Assembly (NCBI GenBank): GCA_029202485.1
Contig: CP119313.1
Location: 2,666,001-2,730,000 of the forward strand
Direction of reading: 5' to 3'
Length of the DNA stretch: 64,000 nt
Source: Candidatus Pedobacter colombiensis
Lineage (GTDB): Bacteria; Bacteroidota; Bacteroidia; Sphingobacteriales; Sphingobacteriaceae
Shown: positions 37,340 through 46,767 of the stretch, piece by piece
Numbering within the stretch: position 1 is the first letter of the stretch
Layout of the letters: each line of letters starts with the position of its first letter
Program-made: the position numbers and the translations under genes
The notes under the pieces: generated by a model
What the model was told of the DNA's origin: nothing
Seen by the model: only the letters and a program-made list of their open reading frames with translations
Databases searched by the model: none

Positions 37340-37347
37340 CAAACATA
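37340..37347 (-). promoter_or_regulatory. -7 promoter element of candidate small RNA copy 2
   Basis: TATGTTTG on the minus strand matches the consensus exactly. Initiation about 6-7 bp on would place the 14-mer at the RNA 5' end. Confidence 0.6.
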
Positions 37348-37408
37348 CGTAATAATTCTGAAGAAATTCTGTAGTTTCAAAAAAAATAGCGAAAAAAAAT
37401 ATGTCTGC

Positions 37409-38884
37409 CTACTCTGTTTTTCCCTGTACCGCCTTTATTGTACCCTCTATCTGCTGGGCTAAGGCTTGTATTTCTGTATTATATTTTTCCTTATTCCTTT
37501 CTTCCAAGGACTTATACATCAACTCGTAACATTTGATCCGAAGCTCACAATACTTTTTAAGCGTTCTATTTCTTTCGTGAAGCACTTCCGGAAGATTAAG
37601 TTTATCCAATTTCCCGACAAGCTTAATATTTTCATTCCAGTAGTAAATTCCGCGATCTTTTATCTCGTACATCAGGGTAGCATCCGTAGCATCTGCAGGT
37701 AATTTATAAACTTCCAGGGCCTGAGACTCATTTCTAACAAATGCTTTAATCTCATTATCATACTTTGCAAAATCATAAGATGTCTTATTGTACACCATAA
37801 ATGATGTGCAAAAGATGAATACCGTTAACAATAGAATTGTATTTAATTCCAGTTTAGACATATCCGGCTTCTTTAAGCTAGGTATCAAAGCATAGCCAAT
37901 AACTAAACCACTAGCCAAACCACCAATATGGGCGGCGTTATCTATCCCACCCTTTAATCCATTTAATAAATTATAACCTACAAAAACCATAATACTGGTT
38001 AGTAAACTCTTTCTTATATCTTTAGGAATAAAATCCGTCGTAAGCAAAGCCAGAAAAACGCCATACATACCAAAAATAGCACCTGAAGCGCCGGCACTAA
38101 TGGTCATGTCGTGCCACCATAAACTAGCCGCGCTAGCTCCTATACCCGCAAGCAAGTATGCAGCTGCAAATCTGACCTTACCTAAATAGGGTTCGAGTAT
38201 TACTCCAATATAAACCAGGGCATACATGTTCATCAACAGATGCAAAATTCCAATGTGTAAAAAGCAATTGGTAAGTAAGCGCCAGGGTTCACCATTAGTT
38301 GTTACTGGTTTAAAATTAGCACCCCATCTAATTAAACTTTCACCATCTGGATTAAAAGCATCTACCCCCATCAATAACATTAAAATGAAAACAAGTAAAT
38401 TTAAATTGAGTAAAATAGGCGTAATGAAATATCCATTTTGTGGGACAAAAATTGAAAAGAAGCTTTTAAAATTTTCTGACGCAGTTGCCGGTGCCCGTGT
38501 AAGGTCATCGTCTTCATCAGCAACCAATGTTAATGCTTCGTATTTCAATTCTAACTCCTGGGTACTGAAATCAGTTGTTAACTCTTCAATAGCGGTAATC
38601 AATTGATTAACATTTTTCTTGTTTTTACCAAAATCGACCATCTCGCTCCCAAGCGATGAACTCTCCATATATACATTATCAGCTACTATTACAACTTTTA
38701 TGAGCTGATTTGTAGAAAGGAAGACATTTTTATTTGTATACGCTTTAAAGCCAGCATTACTTGTATATACTATGTCCCAACCAAGAGACTTTGCCGCTTC
38801 GATGCCGAGTGCAATATATTGTTGCTGTGTTAAATCTGGTAAAGCTAATTCGTTACTGTACCTAGGGGTAAAACCTACTGCCAT
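37409..38884 (-). CDS. Rhomboid-family intramembrane serine protease
   Basis: 491 residues. Residues 1-140 are a soluble N-terminal extension without a known motif; 155-335 form the six-helix rhomboid core, with HLLMNM (215-220), the catalytic serine in GASGAIFG (Ser267) and the catalytic His in AAHIGGLASG (His319). The remaining 130 residues are soluble and helical. The enzyme cuts transmembrane substrates within the membrane; the substrate is unknown. The soluble flanks make it longer than minimal rhomboids of about 200-280 residues. Confidence 0.93.
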   Translation of the reverse strand: MAVGFTPRYSNELALPDLTQQQYIALGIEAAKSLGWDIVYTSNAGFKAYTNKNVFLSTNQLIKVVIVADNVYMESSSLGSEMVDFGKNKKNVNQLITAIEELTTDFSTQELELKYEALTLVADEDDDLTRAPATASENFKSFFSIFVPQNGYFITPILLNLNLLVFILMLLMGVDAFNPDGESLIRWGANFKPVTTNGEPWRLLTNCFLHIGILHLLMNMYALVYIGVILEPYLGKVRFAAAYLLAGIGASAASLWWHDMTISAGASGAIFGMYGVFLALLTTDFIPKDIRKSLLTSIMVFVGYNLLNGLKGGIDNAAHIGGLASGLVIGYALIPSLKKPDMSKLELNTILLLTVFIFCTSFMVYNKTSYDFAKYDNEIKAFVRNESQALEVYKLPADATDATLMYEIKDRGIYYWNENIKLVGKLDKLNLPEVLHERNRTLKKYCELRIKCYELMYKSLEERNKEKYNTEIQALAQQIEGTIKAVQGKTE

Positions 38885-39020
38885 AATTGAAAGACATTAA
38901 TATTTCATAAAAATAATAAAGTTTTCTAAAAACAGTGTTTATTTCAATTAAATCTAGTTATTAAAAATAAAATATTTGATTGTATTTTGATGATTAAACT
39001 AATAATGAATAGATTTAAAC

Positions 39021-39683
39021 ATGGTGGCTAAACAGGTTTATTTAATTAGCGGTCTGGGTGCAGATAGACGTGCTTTTAAAAAGCTTGTTTTTCCTGCAGA
39101 TTTCGAATTGATATACCTTGACTGGATCAGTCCCAAGCCAAATGAATCTCTTGAAGCCTATGCCCAACGATTAGCGCTTAAAATTGATACCTCCACCCCA
39201 TTCTATTTAGTTGGATTATCATTTGGGGGCATGTTAGCTACTGAAATTGCAAAAAAGTTAAATCCTCTGCATACTTTCATAATATCCAGCACACCAGTTT
39301 TTTCAGGTTTGCCCTGGTATTACAAAAGGGCCGGAAAGTTAAGATTGCAAAAAATAGTGCCGATTGCTTTATTCAAGCGTATTAATAATATTGGGTTGAA
39401 TTTTATGGGTGCCAAGACCCAAGACGAGAGAGCATTATTAAAACAGCTTATCATTGATAGCGACCCTAATTTCATAAAATGGGCATTAACCTGTATTCTA
39501 AAATGGAGAAATAAAGACCGTCCGGCAAATTTAACCCATATACATGGAACGGTCGATGTTGTTTTACCTATCAGATATCTTAAGCCTGACATTATCATTA
39601 AGGGAGGCGGTCATTTTATGGTGTATTCAAATGCGAAGGAAGTAAGTGATTGTATTTTAAAAGAGATTTACAATAAAATATAA
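39021..39683 (+). CDS. Alpha/beta hydrolase
   Basis: 220 residues, a compact alpha/beta hydrolase. The nucleophile elbow is GLSFGG (Ser67), the acid is probably Asp in HIHGTVDVVLP, and the His is in IKGGGHFMVY. The N-terminal YLISGLGAD resembles the oxyanion strand. There is no signal peptide. The substrate is unknown. It is convergent with the SRPBCC gene, 9 bp between the stops. Confidence 0.88.
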   Translation: MVAKQVYLISGLGADRRAFKKLVFPADFELIYLDWISPKPNESLEAYAQRLALKIDTSTPFYLVGLSFGGMLATEIAKKLNPLHTFIISSTPVFSGLPWYYKRAGKLRLQKIVPIALFKRINNIGLNFMGAKTQDERALLKQLIIDSDPNFIKWALTCILKWRNKDRPANLTHIHGTVDVVLPIRYLKPDIIIKGGGHFMVYSNAKEVSDCILKEIYNKI

Positions 39684-39692
39684 GCTTATATA

Positions 39693-40154
39693 TTATGCTT
39701 TTAAATTGCGCTCTGCATACTCCTTTATTACACTATTGCGTTTAATAAGCAGATTTTTTAGGTAATCGGATAAAAAAATAATATCTGCTATTTTTCCCAG
39801 TAGACCTAATGGCGAAACATAATTGAAAACATCAGTCATTAAAGTTCCGTCACCTTCCTTTGCAAAATGGTGTTCATGTCGGATAGACTTAAAAATGCCT
39901 TTTACCATTTCATCTACAAAATAATTCCCATTGTTGAATTCGGTGATTTTTGAGGTTAATTTCTGAGTGATTCCAAAATGTCTGGCCTGCCAGGTAACCG
40001 TCTCATTTAGTTCAATAAGACCAGAACACCTTCCTGCTACCGCTTTTTCATTTGTTTGTTTTGTAGAAATCTGGTGCAAATCAATATTACGTGATAAATC
40101 GAAAACAATTTGCTGATCAGCATTAATATAGGTTTGCAGCTTTATTACAGTCAT
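39693..40154 (-). CDS. SRPBCC-family protein
   Basis: 153 residues with the START/Bet v1-like pattern of the SRPBCC superfamily: IKLQTYINADQQIVFDLSR at the start, TWQARHFG in the middle and DVFNYVSPLGLLGKIADIIFL near the end. Members bind hydrophobic ligands or act in cell-division-inhibitor-like roles. No catalytic residues can be named. It is divergent from nothing close and appears monocistronic. Confidence 0.78.
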   Translation of the reverse strand: MTVIKLQTYINADQQIVFDLSRNIDLHQISTKQTNEKAVAGRCSGLIELNETVTWQARHFGITQKLTSKITEFNNGNYFVDEMVKGIFKSIRHEHHFAKEGDGTLMTDVFNYVSPLGLLGKIADIIFLSDYLKNLLIKRNSVIKEYAERNLKA

Positions 40155-40281
40155 AGAGGTTAAAATTCAATGTAAAAGTAGCAATTCAATCTGAATTTGA
40201 GCGTTAAGTAAAAACATTAAGGCACTTACGTTCAATTCTCAGATGCCCAAAGTATAAAAGAAGGGACAGAATAGCTTTTAC

Positions 40282-41169
40282 TTATTGATCATTACCGGAA
40301 CTGAAATGACTATAATGATAATCAATACAATCCTTATTAATTTTATGGCTAGCAATAACATTTAATTCTCCCTCAATACCAATAAGTTCAAACCTATTAT
40401 TAATTGTAAAATGGCCCTTATCAAACATCACATGATGGTTAGGACATAAGCACAATAAATTACCTTTAACATCCATCCCATTATGCGGCTTACCTAATGG
40501 TCGTATATGTGCAGCCTCGGCATAACCGATACCATTAAATTCAATTCTTAATCCGCATACTTGACAAGTATAATTATACATCTTTTTAATTTCCCTAGAT
40601 AACTTAGTATCACGAACAATCCTTAAAACAGTCGTTGGAATCCTTGAAGTTGCCCCATCACTTTCAGTTACCTGTTCTTCAACTTCATTAAATTCAGACG
40701 CAATGAGTAAACTTGAGAGCTTTTCCAATCTGAACCTACAAATGCCGAAACCATCCTTACCTTTCACATAAGAATGCTCTGTTATCAAGTATAAGCCACC
40801 ATATTTATATCCTATTTTAGGACTAAATTGAGACTTGTGATTTGCCCCTCTAATAATTCGAACCGGCAAACCATGCATTTCACTGATCAATAATCCCTTA
40901 TTTCCAGACGAACCCCAAGATTGGTCCTTTATTTGTTTTTTTGTATCAGAATCATTACCCCCATGTCCAGTATATATAATTACTTCACCTAAATCAATAT
41001 CATCAACATAGCCACCATTTAAAACTATTGACGAACTTCCTTCCTTACCATTGCCATCGATGCCTGCCTGCAATGGTCGATGAACTCCCACAGATGCTAA
41101 ATGTTTTCTATCAACAAATACATCATTCTCCTTTACCCCGTCAATTTCTCCGAATTTAATATTAGCCAT
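40282..41169 (-). CDS. SRA-YDG/HNH endonuclease, probable modification-dependent restriction enzyme
   Basis: 295 residues. Residues 1-150 match the SRA/YDG domain that flips out modified cytosine: FGEIDGVKENDVFVDRK, then GHGGND and YKYGGLYLI. Residues about 195-270 are an HNH nuclease with YTCQVCG, AEAAHIRPLG, and LLCLCPNHHVMFD, which supply zinc-binding cysteines and catalytic His residues. Such fusions (ScoMcrA- and Sco5333-like) cut DNA that carries 5-methyl- or hydroxymethylcytosine, such as phage DNA. It is encoded alone, with decayed genes to its right. The gene looks intact. Confidence 0.9.
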   Translation of the reverse strand: MANIKFGEIDGVKENDVFVDRKHLASVGVHRPLQAGIDGNGKEGSSSIVLNGGYVDDIDLGEVIIYTGHGGNDSDTKKQIKDQSWGSSGNKGLLISEMHGLPVRIIRGANHKSQFSPKIGYKYGGLYLITEHSYVKGKDGFGICRFRLEKLSSLLIASEFNEVEEQVTESDGATSRIPTTVLRIVRDTKLSREIKKMYNYTCQVCGLRIEFNGIGYAEAAHIRPLGKPHNGMDVKGNLLCLCPNHHVMFDKGHFTINNRFELIGIEGELNVIASHKINKDCIDYHYSHFSSGNDQ

Positions 41170-41482
41170 TAATATTTATTAAATAATTTAAATTTGCTCT
41201 CAAATTAATAAATATTCTGGAATCAATTTCAAATCTTTATATGACTCAAAAAATATTTGAACATTTTTCCAATATAACACTTCTTTCTCCGAATAATTCT
41301 TTACTAATAAAGCTACTAGCCGCCCGCTTCAAGAGGCAATCGACCCACTTAATATTATTGAGTATAGCGATGGATTTTATCAGTACAAAATATCAGAGAA
41401 TGAAGAAGAGGCTACAACCAAAAAAAGATATAGCGTTAAAGGAATCGAAGCTTCTCCTTTGTGAAGTTATGTTAGAATTGAA
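41170..41482. other. Region of decayed sequence right of the SRA-HNH gene
   Basis: A plus-strand frame at about 41320-41463 reads RPLQEAIDPLNIIEYSDG, then FYQYKISENEEEATTKKRYS and a stop. It looks like the C-terminal end of a protein whose start is missing (a stop precedes it, no ATG). The first 70 bases beside 41169 should hold the promoter of the SRA-HNH gene. Confidence 0.4.
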
Positions 41483-41705
41483 TTATTTTTTAACCATCCT
41501 TTTACATCGCGCTCCTTTTTTGTGATACCCTGGCATTGCGTACTCGCAGAACTATTGCTTTTTCTAATTGGTTTTGATAATAAACGATTGTTTGGCAGAG
41601 TACCGCTTGTTGAACTACACACACCATACATTCCTCCAGAATTGCAATGTTTGCAGTACTCTTTGTGCACGCATAACAGTTTTTACTCCCTACAGGTAGC
41701 ACAAT
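41483..41705 (-). pseudogene. Frameshifted Cys-rich gene, DUF5763-like
   Basis: Joining three minus-strand frames gives a coherent protein end: LPVGSKNCYA, shift, HKEYCKHCNSGGMYGVCSST, then STQCQGITKK, shift, GARCKRMVKK and a stop at 41483. The phrases CQGITKKGARCKR and GSKxCYAH are hallmarks of small zinc-ribbon-like proteins written as CxAxTKKGxxCKR and GSxYCxxH (DUF5763 type). One base is missing in the A6 run near 41513, and a second break lies near 41670. The start is not found, so the gene is decayed. Confidence 0.55.
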
Positions 41706-42022
41706 GCAAATCCGGTTTCAGATTATCTTTAAATGCAGAAGCTTTAGTTAAAGAAAGTATTTACTAAAAAGGAAAGATTTTTCATGGATGAATGGCGTCT
41801 TGGTTATTCGGCTATTCAAAGTTTAGGAATTTATTCCAGTAAAGCAAAATTTCAACGAAAGAATTGGCATTAATACCAGAAACAAAAAAGTTATAACAAA
41901 AAGACTATTTATTATTCAAAACATCCTAATAAACTAAAATAATTTCTTGATAAATGTAAAACATTTCGTTTTGGTTATTATATGATATTTATATAAGTTT
42001 GAATATAGATAAACTGCATTGA
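41706..42022. other. AT-rich gap upstream of the broken ATP-binding gene
   Basis: No confident gene. A 29-codon plus-strand frame from the ATG at 41784 (MDEWRLGYSAIQSLGI...) is unlike anything I know. The AT-rich 41930-42020 stretch, with TATATAAG-like runs, is the likely promoter of the gene at 42023. Confidence 0.4.
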
Positions 42023-43398
42023 ATGGAAGAAAATATACACACCGAATTTAAGAGTAGTTTTAATGACGGTGTTATTGAAAGTTTAGTTGCTTTTGCCAAT
42101 ACAAAAGGTGGAAAAGTACTGATTGGATTAGACAATGCTGGCAATCCTGTGAAAGGCTTTAGCATAGGTTCTGAAACACTTCAAAAATGGATAAATGAAA
42201 TTAAAAATAAAACTCAGCCAAGCATCATCCCTGATGCAGAGATAATTAAAATTAGTGATGCAAAAGCAGCTGAATTATCAGTAAAAGAATTTCCAATAAA
42301 ACCTGCTTCTTTTAGAGGTAGATATTTTAAACGGGTAGGAAATTCAAATCATCAACTCTCCCTAAATGAGATATCAGAATTGCATTTGAGATCTTTTAAT
42401 TTAAGTTGGGATAGCTATGTTAATCCTGATTATACAATAAAGAATATTTCATAGAGAAGGTTTACGAATTTATCATTAAGTGTAACAAGGATAAAGAAAT
42501 ACAAATTCAAGATGATCCAATGACTGTCCTTAAAAAATTTGAATTGATTAAAGACGCCGGCATTACCTCTGCCTGCCATTTGTTATTTTCGAAAAATGAT
42601 GTGTTTTCGGCAGTAATTGAACTTGGAAGATTCTCTACTCCTACCAGTATTAAAGACGGAATGACGATTCGCTCAGATTTATTTAGTGAAGTAGAACTGG
42701 TACTGGATTTTATCAAAAAACACATTAATAAAGAATACATCATAACTGGCGATCCTCAAAGAGAAGAACGATGGGAATACCCATTACAAGCCATAAGAGA
42801 GATAGTGATAAATATGATAGTACATCGTGACTATATGCACTCAGGAGACTCTTCTGTTAAAGTATATAATGACCGTATTGAATTCTTTAATTTTGGAAGG
42901 CTACCCGAAGGATTTTCCATAGCTCAATTGATTAGTGGGTACTATATATCTAGTGTTCGCAATAAAATGATAGCCTCTACTTTTAAAGAAGCTCAGCTAA
43001 TTGAAAAGTATGGTTCAGGGATTAAACGTATACAAGAAGGTTTCGTAAATTATGGTCTAAAAGAACCATTTTTTGAAGAGTTTCAGGGTGGTTTTCGTGT
43101 AATAGTTTATTCAGAAATAAAGCAATTCATAGCTAATTCACTGGATGATAAAGTAGGTGTAAAGGTAGGTGCAAAAGTAGGTGTAAAGGTAGGTGTAAAA
43201 CTATCTAAGAATCAGATCAAAATTATCATTGAGATGCAGAAAAATAAAAACATCACATTCTCACGGTTATCAAAGCTGATTGGAGTTAGCGAAGTTAGTA
43301 TATACAGAAACGTTAAAAAACTAATCAAAATGCAGATTATTGATCGCATCGGATCAGATAAGACAGGGTATTGGCAGATAAATGAAATTACTAGATAA
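42023..43398 (+). pseudogene. AlbA_2/AAA_4 ATP-binding regulator broken by a one-base deletion
   Basis: Two frames form one gene. The first (42023-42454, 143 codons) holds the AlbA_2/Schlafen-like domain, with HTEFKSSF and AFANTKGGKVLIGLDNAG. The second, continuing to 43398, holds the ATPase-like part (PLQAIREIVINMIVHRDY, GSGIKRI) and a C-terminal winged-helix (SRLSKLIGVSEVSIYRNVKK). At 42447-42454 the reading TCATAGAG gives a stop; adding one base (TCxATAGAG) restores KNISIEKVYEF. A missing base, perhaps one A of AA, is the simplest cause. It could be a sequencing error. Confidence 0.82.
43150..43197 (+). repeat. Four 12-bp tandem repeats encoding KVGV
   Basis: Four in-frame copies of a 12-bp unit (AAR GTA GGT GYA) give KVGV-KVGA-KVGV-KVGV. 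It forms the linker between ATPase-like and winged-helix parts of the broken gene; whole units can be gained or lost without a frame change. Confidence 0.85.
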
Positions 43399-43414
43399 TG
43401 ATGCGTCTAAAGCC

Positions 43415-44911
43415 TCAATTTAGGTTACCGAACCTCCCATAAACCCTGTAAAAATTATTACTAAACATTTCATTCGGATCATACTTTCTTTTCAATTCAA
43501 AAAAAGCACTTGCCTGCGCATATGCCTTAAACATTTGTTCTTTTGAAGCATGTAACCTATAAGGAAGATAATAAGCCCCATTTAAAGCTATGGAAATAGT
43601 TATCAATTTACGTGTTAACGCTTGCATATCAACCTCTGCTTCCTTGCTTCTTTTTTGATTAAACAACATTACAAAGCCAAATACTTCTTCATGCGCATAG
43701 TTCAAATAACTATCCTTATCAGTCTTCACATTTCGAACTGTAATATTTAGCAAATCAACATGATATCCAGGCACTGTATTCTGAAGCGCCTTAATAAACT
43801 CAGGAACAGCAGCTTTGGGAATAAAGTATTCGTGCAGAATATCCGTGTAGTCATGATCCGTATTTTGAAACACCTCTACCCCTTCATTGAACAACTCATT
43901 TCGCGTAAATAGCTTTCCATTTACTAATGATGCTGAAGCTTTCTCCAACTTCCAGCGTAAGTTTTTACCATAATTGCTATTTGCAGAACCTCTAAATATG
44001 GCTCTTCTTAAAGCGGAAAAAGTATTTTTATGATGGAGTTCTTGTACCGGTGCAGGGGTAACATTATAAGTTGACAGAATAGCTTCTTCCATGAAATGAT
44101 CTGGATTGACATTGATTCTTCCGAAAGCAAATCCGGTATTTGGATGTTTCTGCATCCATCGTTCAAATTCAATAACATAATCAGCACTTTTTACGACAAA
44201 CTGCTCCGCTTTGTATACTTTATTATCAGTTACATGCAATTTAACATCCAATATCACCCCAAAAAGCCCGTAACCTCTTAAAACCAATGAGAAGAGCTCT
44301 TTGTTTTCGGTTCTGCTACAATTAACGACTTCTCCGTTAGCGTTAATTAATCTTAATGAGATTACTGTTGATGCAATTGGCGGGGAATTGGGCTGCCAGC
44401 CGTGACAATTTACGCTGATAGATCCACCAACAGAAAATGAATTATTGGATTGCATTACCATAACTGATTTTCCATGTTGATCCAGATATGGAATAACTTG
44501 ACTCCACAATGCTCCAGCACCAACATTTAATACATTCGCAGCACTATCCAACACCATATAATCAAAAGATCTCATATCCAACTGGATACCTCCGGGATAA
44601 ATAGTATGCCCTCCCATGCTATGTCGGGCACCGGATATGGAGATCTTCTTTCCTGAAGCTTTGGCTTGTTTTATGAAGTCAGAAATCTGAGAAATAGCGA
44701 GATTGATCTCCTTTGGTACTTTTACAACGGTATCTACTTTTGTTTGGTTTAATTGACTAGCATCATTTACGACTACAGAAGATAAATGCTCGCTCGTTTT
44801 CTGATCCTTTATGTAAGTGTAAAGAAGAAAGGTTACTGGTCTTATAACCAGTAACACCAGAATCAAAAGAACTGCGAGAACGAACCGTTTTGTCGTCAGC
44901 TTTAATGTCAT
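43415..44911 (-). CDS. FAD-binding oxidoreductase of the aldonolactone oxidase type
   Basis: 498 residues with an N-terminal membrane helix (about 9-30) that probably anchors it in the inner membrane. The FAD-binding region includes GKKISISGARHSMGGHTIYP, GGIQLDMRSFDYM and NNSFSVGGSISVNCHG, as in PCMH-type flavoproteins. The C-terminal half resembles sugar-lactone oxidases (YLPYRLHASKEQ). The substrate is unknown. It is 3 bp beyond the DUF805 gene, so they are probably co-transcribed. Confidence 0.87.
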   Translation of the reverse strand: MTLKLTTKRFVLAVLLILVLLVIRPVTFLLYTYIKDQKTSEHLSSVVVNDASQLNQTKVDTVVKVPKEINLAISQISDFIKQAKASGKKISISGARHSMGGHTIYPGGIQLDMRSFDYMVLDSAANVLNVGAGALWSQVIPYLDQHGKSVMVMQSNNSFSVGGSISVNCHGWQPNSPPIASTVISLRLINANGEVVNCSRTENKELFSLVLRGYGLFGVILDVKLHVTDNKVYKAEQFVVKSADYVIEFERWMQKHPNTGFAFGRINVNPDHFMEEAILSTYNVTPAPVQELHHKNTFSALRRAIFRGSANSNYGKNLRWKLEKASASLVNGKLFTRNELFNEGVEVFQNTDHDYTDILHEYFIPKAAVPEFIKALQNTVPGYHVDLLNITVRNVKTDKDSYLNYAHEEVFGFVMLFNQKRSKEAEVDMQALTRKLITISIALNGAYYLPYRLHASKEQMFKAYAQASAFFELKRKYDPNEMFSNNFYRVYGRFGNLN

Positions 44912-44914
44912 CTT

Positions 44915-45277
44915 CTAATCTTGATCATTAACAGCAAAAGGGTCTACAAATTCGTTATCTGAATCTTTAGGATTCTGACCATATTCATTCTCAAATGGAT
45001 CACCTTCGCCAAATATCATTACAAGAGCATAGAATGGAATCAGTTGCCACCAACCGCTATTACCTCTGTCATGACACCTTTTAGCGCCTTGAGCAATCAA
45101 AAAATAGATAGCAGGCAACAGCAATAAAAATAAAAGCATATTCATGGATTCTTTCTCAAAACCTAGTGATCCAAGAATAAAACCAATAAAAATAGCTGCA
45201 GCAATATAAATTAAATAACTAAGGCCATACTCCAATCTGCGGATACGACCTTCAAATGAAAAAGGATTTTTAAACAT
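44915..45277 (-). CDS. DUF805 membrane protein
   Basis: 120 residues with three or four membrane helices. Typical DUF805 motifs are RIRRLEYGLSYLIY at the start and AKRCHDRGNSGWWQLIPF near residue 67-84. The role of the family is unknown. It is first in an operon with the FAD oxidoreductase. Confidence 0.88.
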   Translation of the reverse strand: MFKNPFSFEGRIRRLEYGLSYLIYIAAAIFIGFILGSLGFEKESMNMLLFLLLLPAIYFLIAQGAKRCHDRGNSGWWQLIPFYALVMIFGEGDPFENEYGQNPKDSDNEFVDPFAVNDQD

Positions 45278-45456
45278 GAAAAATGTGGTTTGATAAGGTT
45301 AAAAGAATTTTGATCATTGTTGAGTCGCGTTTGTTCATTGGTTATTTCAAAGTTTAGAATATTATCTCATAAAAACAATTAATATCCTAAAACATCTTGG
45401 CTATCATATTTGTAATTATCTTTGAATAAGAGTATGACATATTGAACTTTCACCAC

Positions 45457-46755
45457 ATGTACCACATAAAAAGGGCACTAAAACAGGGCCTGATGCTATT
45501 AGTAACCCTGGTAGCAGGATTACAGTACACTTATAGTCAAGCTAAGCCTTCTGTCGATTCCCTAAAAACGAATACTTTAAGAAACGATACCACAAAAACA
45601 CAATATGATATTGGAGATTTATTTTCAAGCATTTTTCATCCAAAAAGCAAGCCTAATCCCTTTAAAAAAAAGTCGCCTGTTACCATTATACCCAATTTTG
45701 CTTACAACCCAAGTATTGGTGCGCAGATTGGCATAAAAGCCGTAGCCGGTAAGGTATTGGGCAAAGAAAAAAATACACTAATGTCAATTGCAGCTACATC
45801 AGCATCTATAACCACAAAGGGCATCATTTACTTTTACCTGAATCATAATGTTTACACCCCAGGCAATAAATGGAACCTCCAGGGAAGCTTAGTAGCAGCA
45901 AAGACCGTTGTACCTGATTTTGGATTGGGAATTGGGAATGCTTCCTATGCTAGTGAAGCCGACTTCATACTCACCAACCCAGATCGTAAACCTTATGTGC
46001 TCCATGCTATATATTACAGTTTCAGAGAAAAGATCTATAAGCAAATTGAGAAGAGCCTCTTTGTTGGAGCTGGCGTATCCTTCGATATTAGAAGAAAAAT
46101 TGAGGACCGCTTAAATACAAGTGACTTAACGCCCTACAACATTTACAGTGACCGATATGGGTTTAACAGGGATCATTACCAGACCAACGGTTTATTTTTA
46201 AATGTACAATATACCACGCGCGACAACCAGAACCGTGCTTACAAAGGTATATATGCTGATGTTGGCATCCGAGCAAACCAAACCTGGATGGGAAGTTCAA
46301 AGAATTCGGTACAAATTACTACGGATTTCAGAAAATATTGGAGCCTCTCTGATGAGAATCCTGAACATGTTTTGGCTTTTTGGAACTGGGGTTCTTATTT
46401 GGTTGGTGGTGCCCTACCCTATCTGGAATTACCCGGAACGGGAAGAGACACTTACTTTCGTAGCGGAAGGGGTTATACCGTAACATACTTTAAAGGTCCA
46501 AAGTATTTTTACTCGGAATTGGAATACAGATTCCCAATCACAACAAACAAATTTCTTAGTGGGGTTACATTTTTCAATATCCAAACAGCAAATGATGATC
46601 TGGGCACTAAATTATTTCAGAAATGGCAGCCAGCCGGAGGTGCGGGTTTACGTGTACTCTTCAACAAAGCTACCAGAACCAATTTATGCATGGATTATGC
46701 CTTCGGAAATTATGGATCTAAGGGATTCTTTCTGGGTTTAACGGAAGTCTTCTAA
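45457..46755 (+). CDS. BamA/TamA-like outer membrane beta-barrel protein
   Basis: 432 residues from the ATG at 45457; the frame is open from a TTG at 45442. A signal peptide ends near YTYSQA. The rest is beta-strand rich, with GAQIGIKAVAG, then VQYTTRDNQNRAYKGIYADV and YFRSGRGYTVTYFKGPKYFY, which match the surface-antigen barrel of the Omp85 family. POTRA domains are missing, so it is a barrel-only relative. The final residue is Phe, as in outer membrane proteins handled by Bam. Confidence 0.82.
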   Translation: MYHIKRALKQGLMLLVTLVAGLQYTYSQAKPSVDSLKTNTLRNDTTKTQYDIGDLFSSIFHPKSKPNPFKKKSPVTIIPNFAYNPSIGAQIGIKAVAGKVLGKEKNTLMSIAATSASITTKGIIYFYLNHNVYTPGNKWNLQGSLVAAKTVVPDFGLGIGNASYASEADFILTNPDRKPYVLHAIYYSFREKIYKQIEKSLFVGAGVSFDIRRKIEDRLNTSDLTPYNIYSDRYGFNRDHYQTNGLFLNVQYTTRDNQNRAYKGIYADVGIRANQTWMGSSKNSVQITTDFRKYWSLSDENPEHVLAFWNWGSYLVGGALPYLELPGTGRDTYFRSGRGYTVTYFKGPKYFYSELEYRFPITTNKFLSGVTFFNIQTANDDLGTKLFQKWQPAGGAGLRVLFNKATRTNLCMDYAFGNYGSKGFFLGLTEVF

Positions 46756-46767
46756 TCTCAAGTCATA

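Noticed and set aside
41241..41525. 94-codon plus-strand frame from ATG 41241
   Set aside because: The neighbouring frame (about 41320-41463) has much better coding character, so this frame is probably a shadow.
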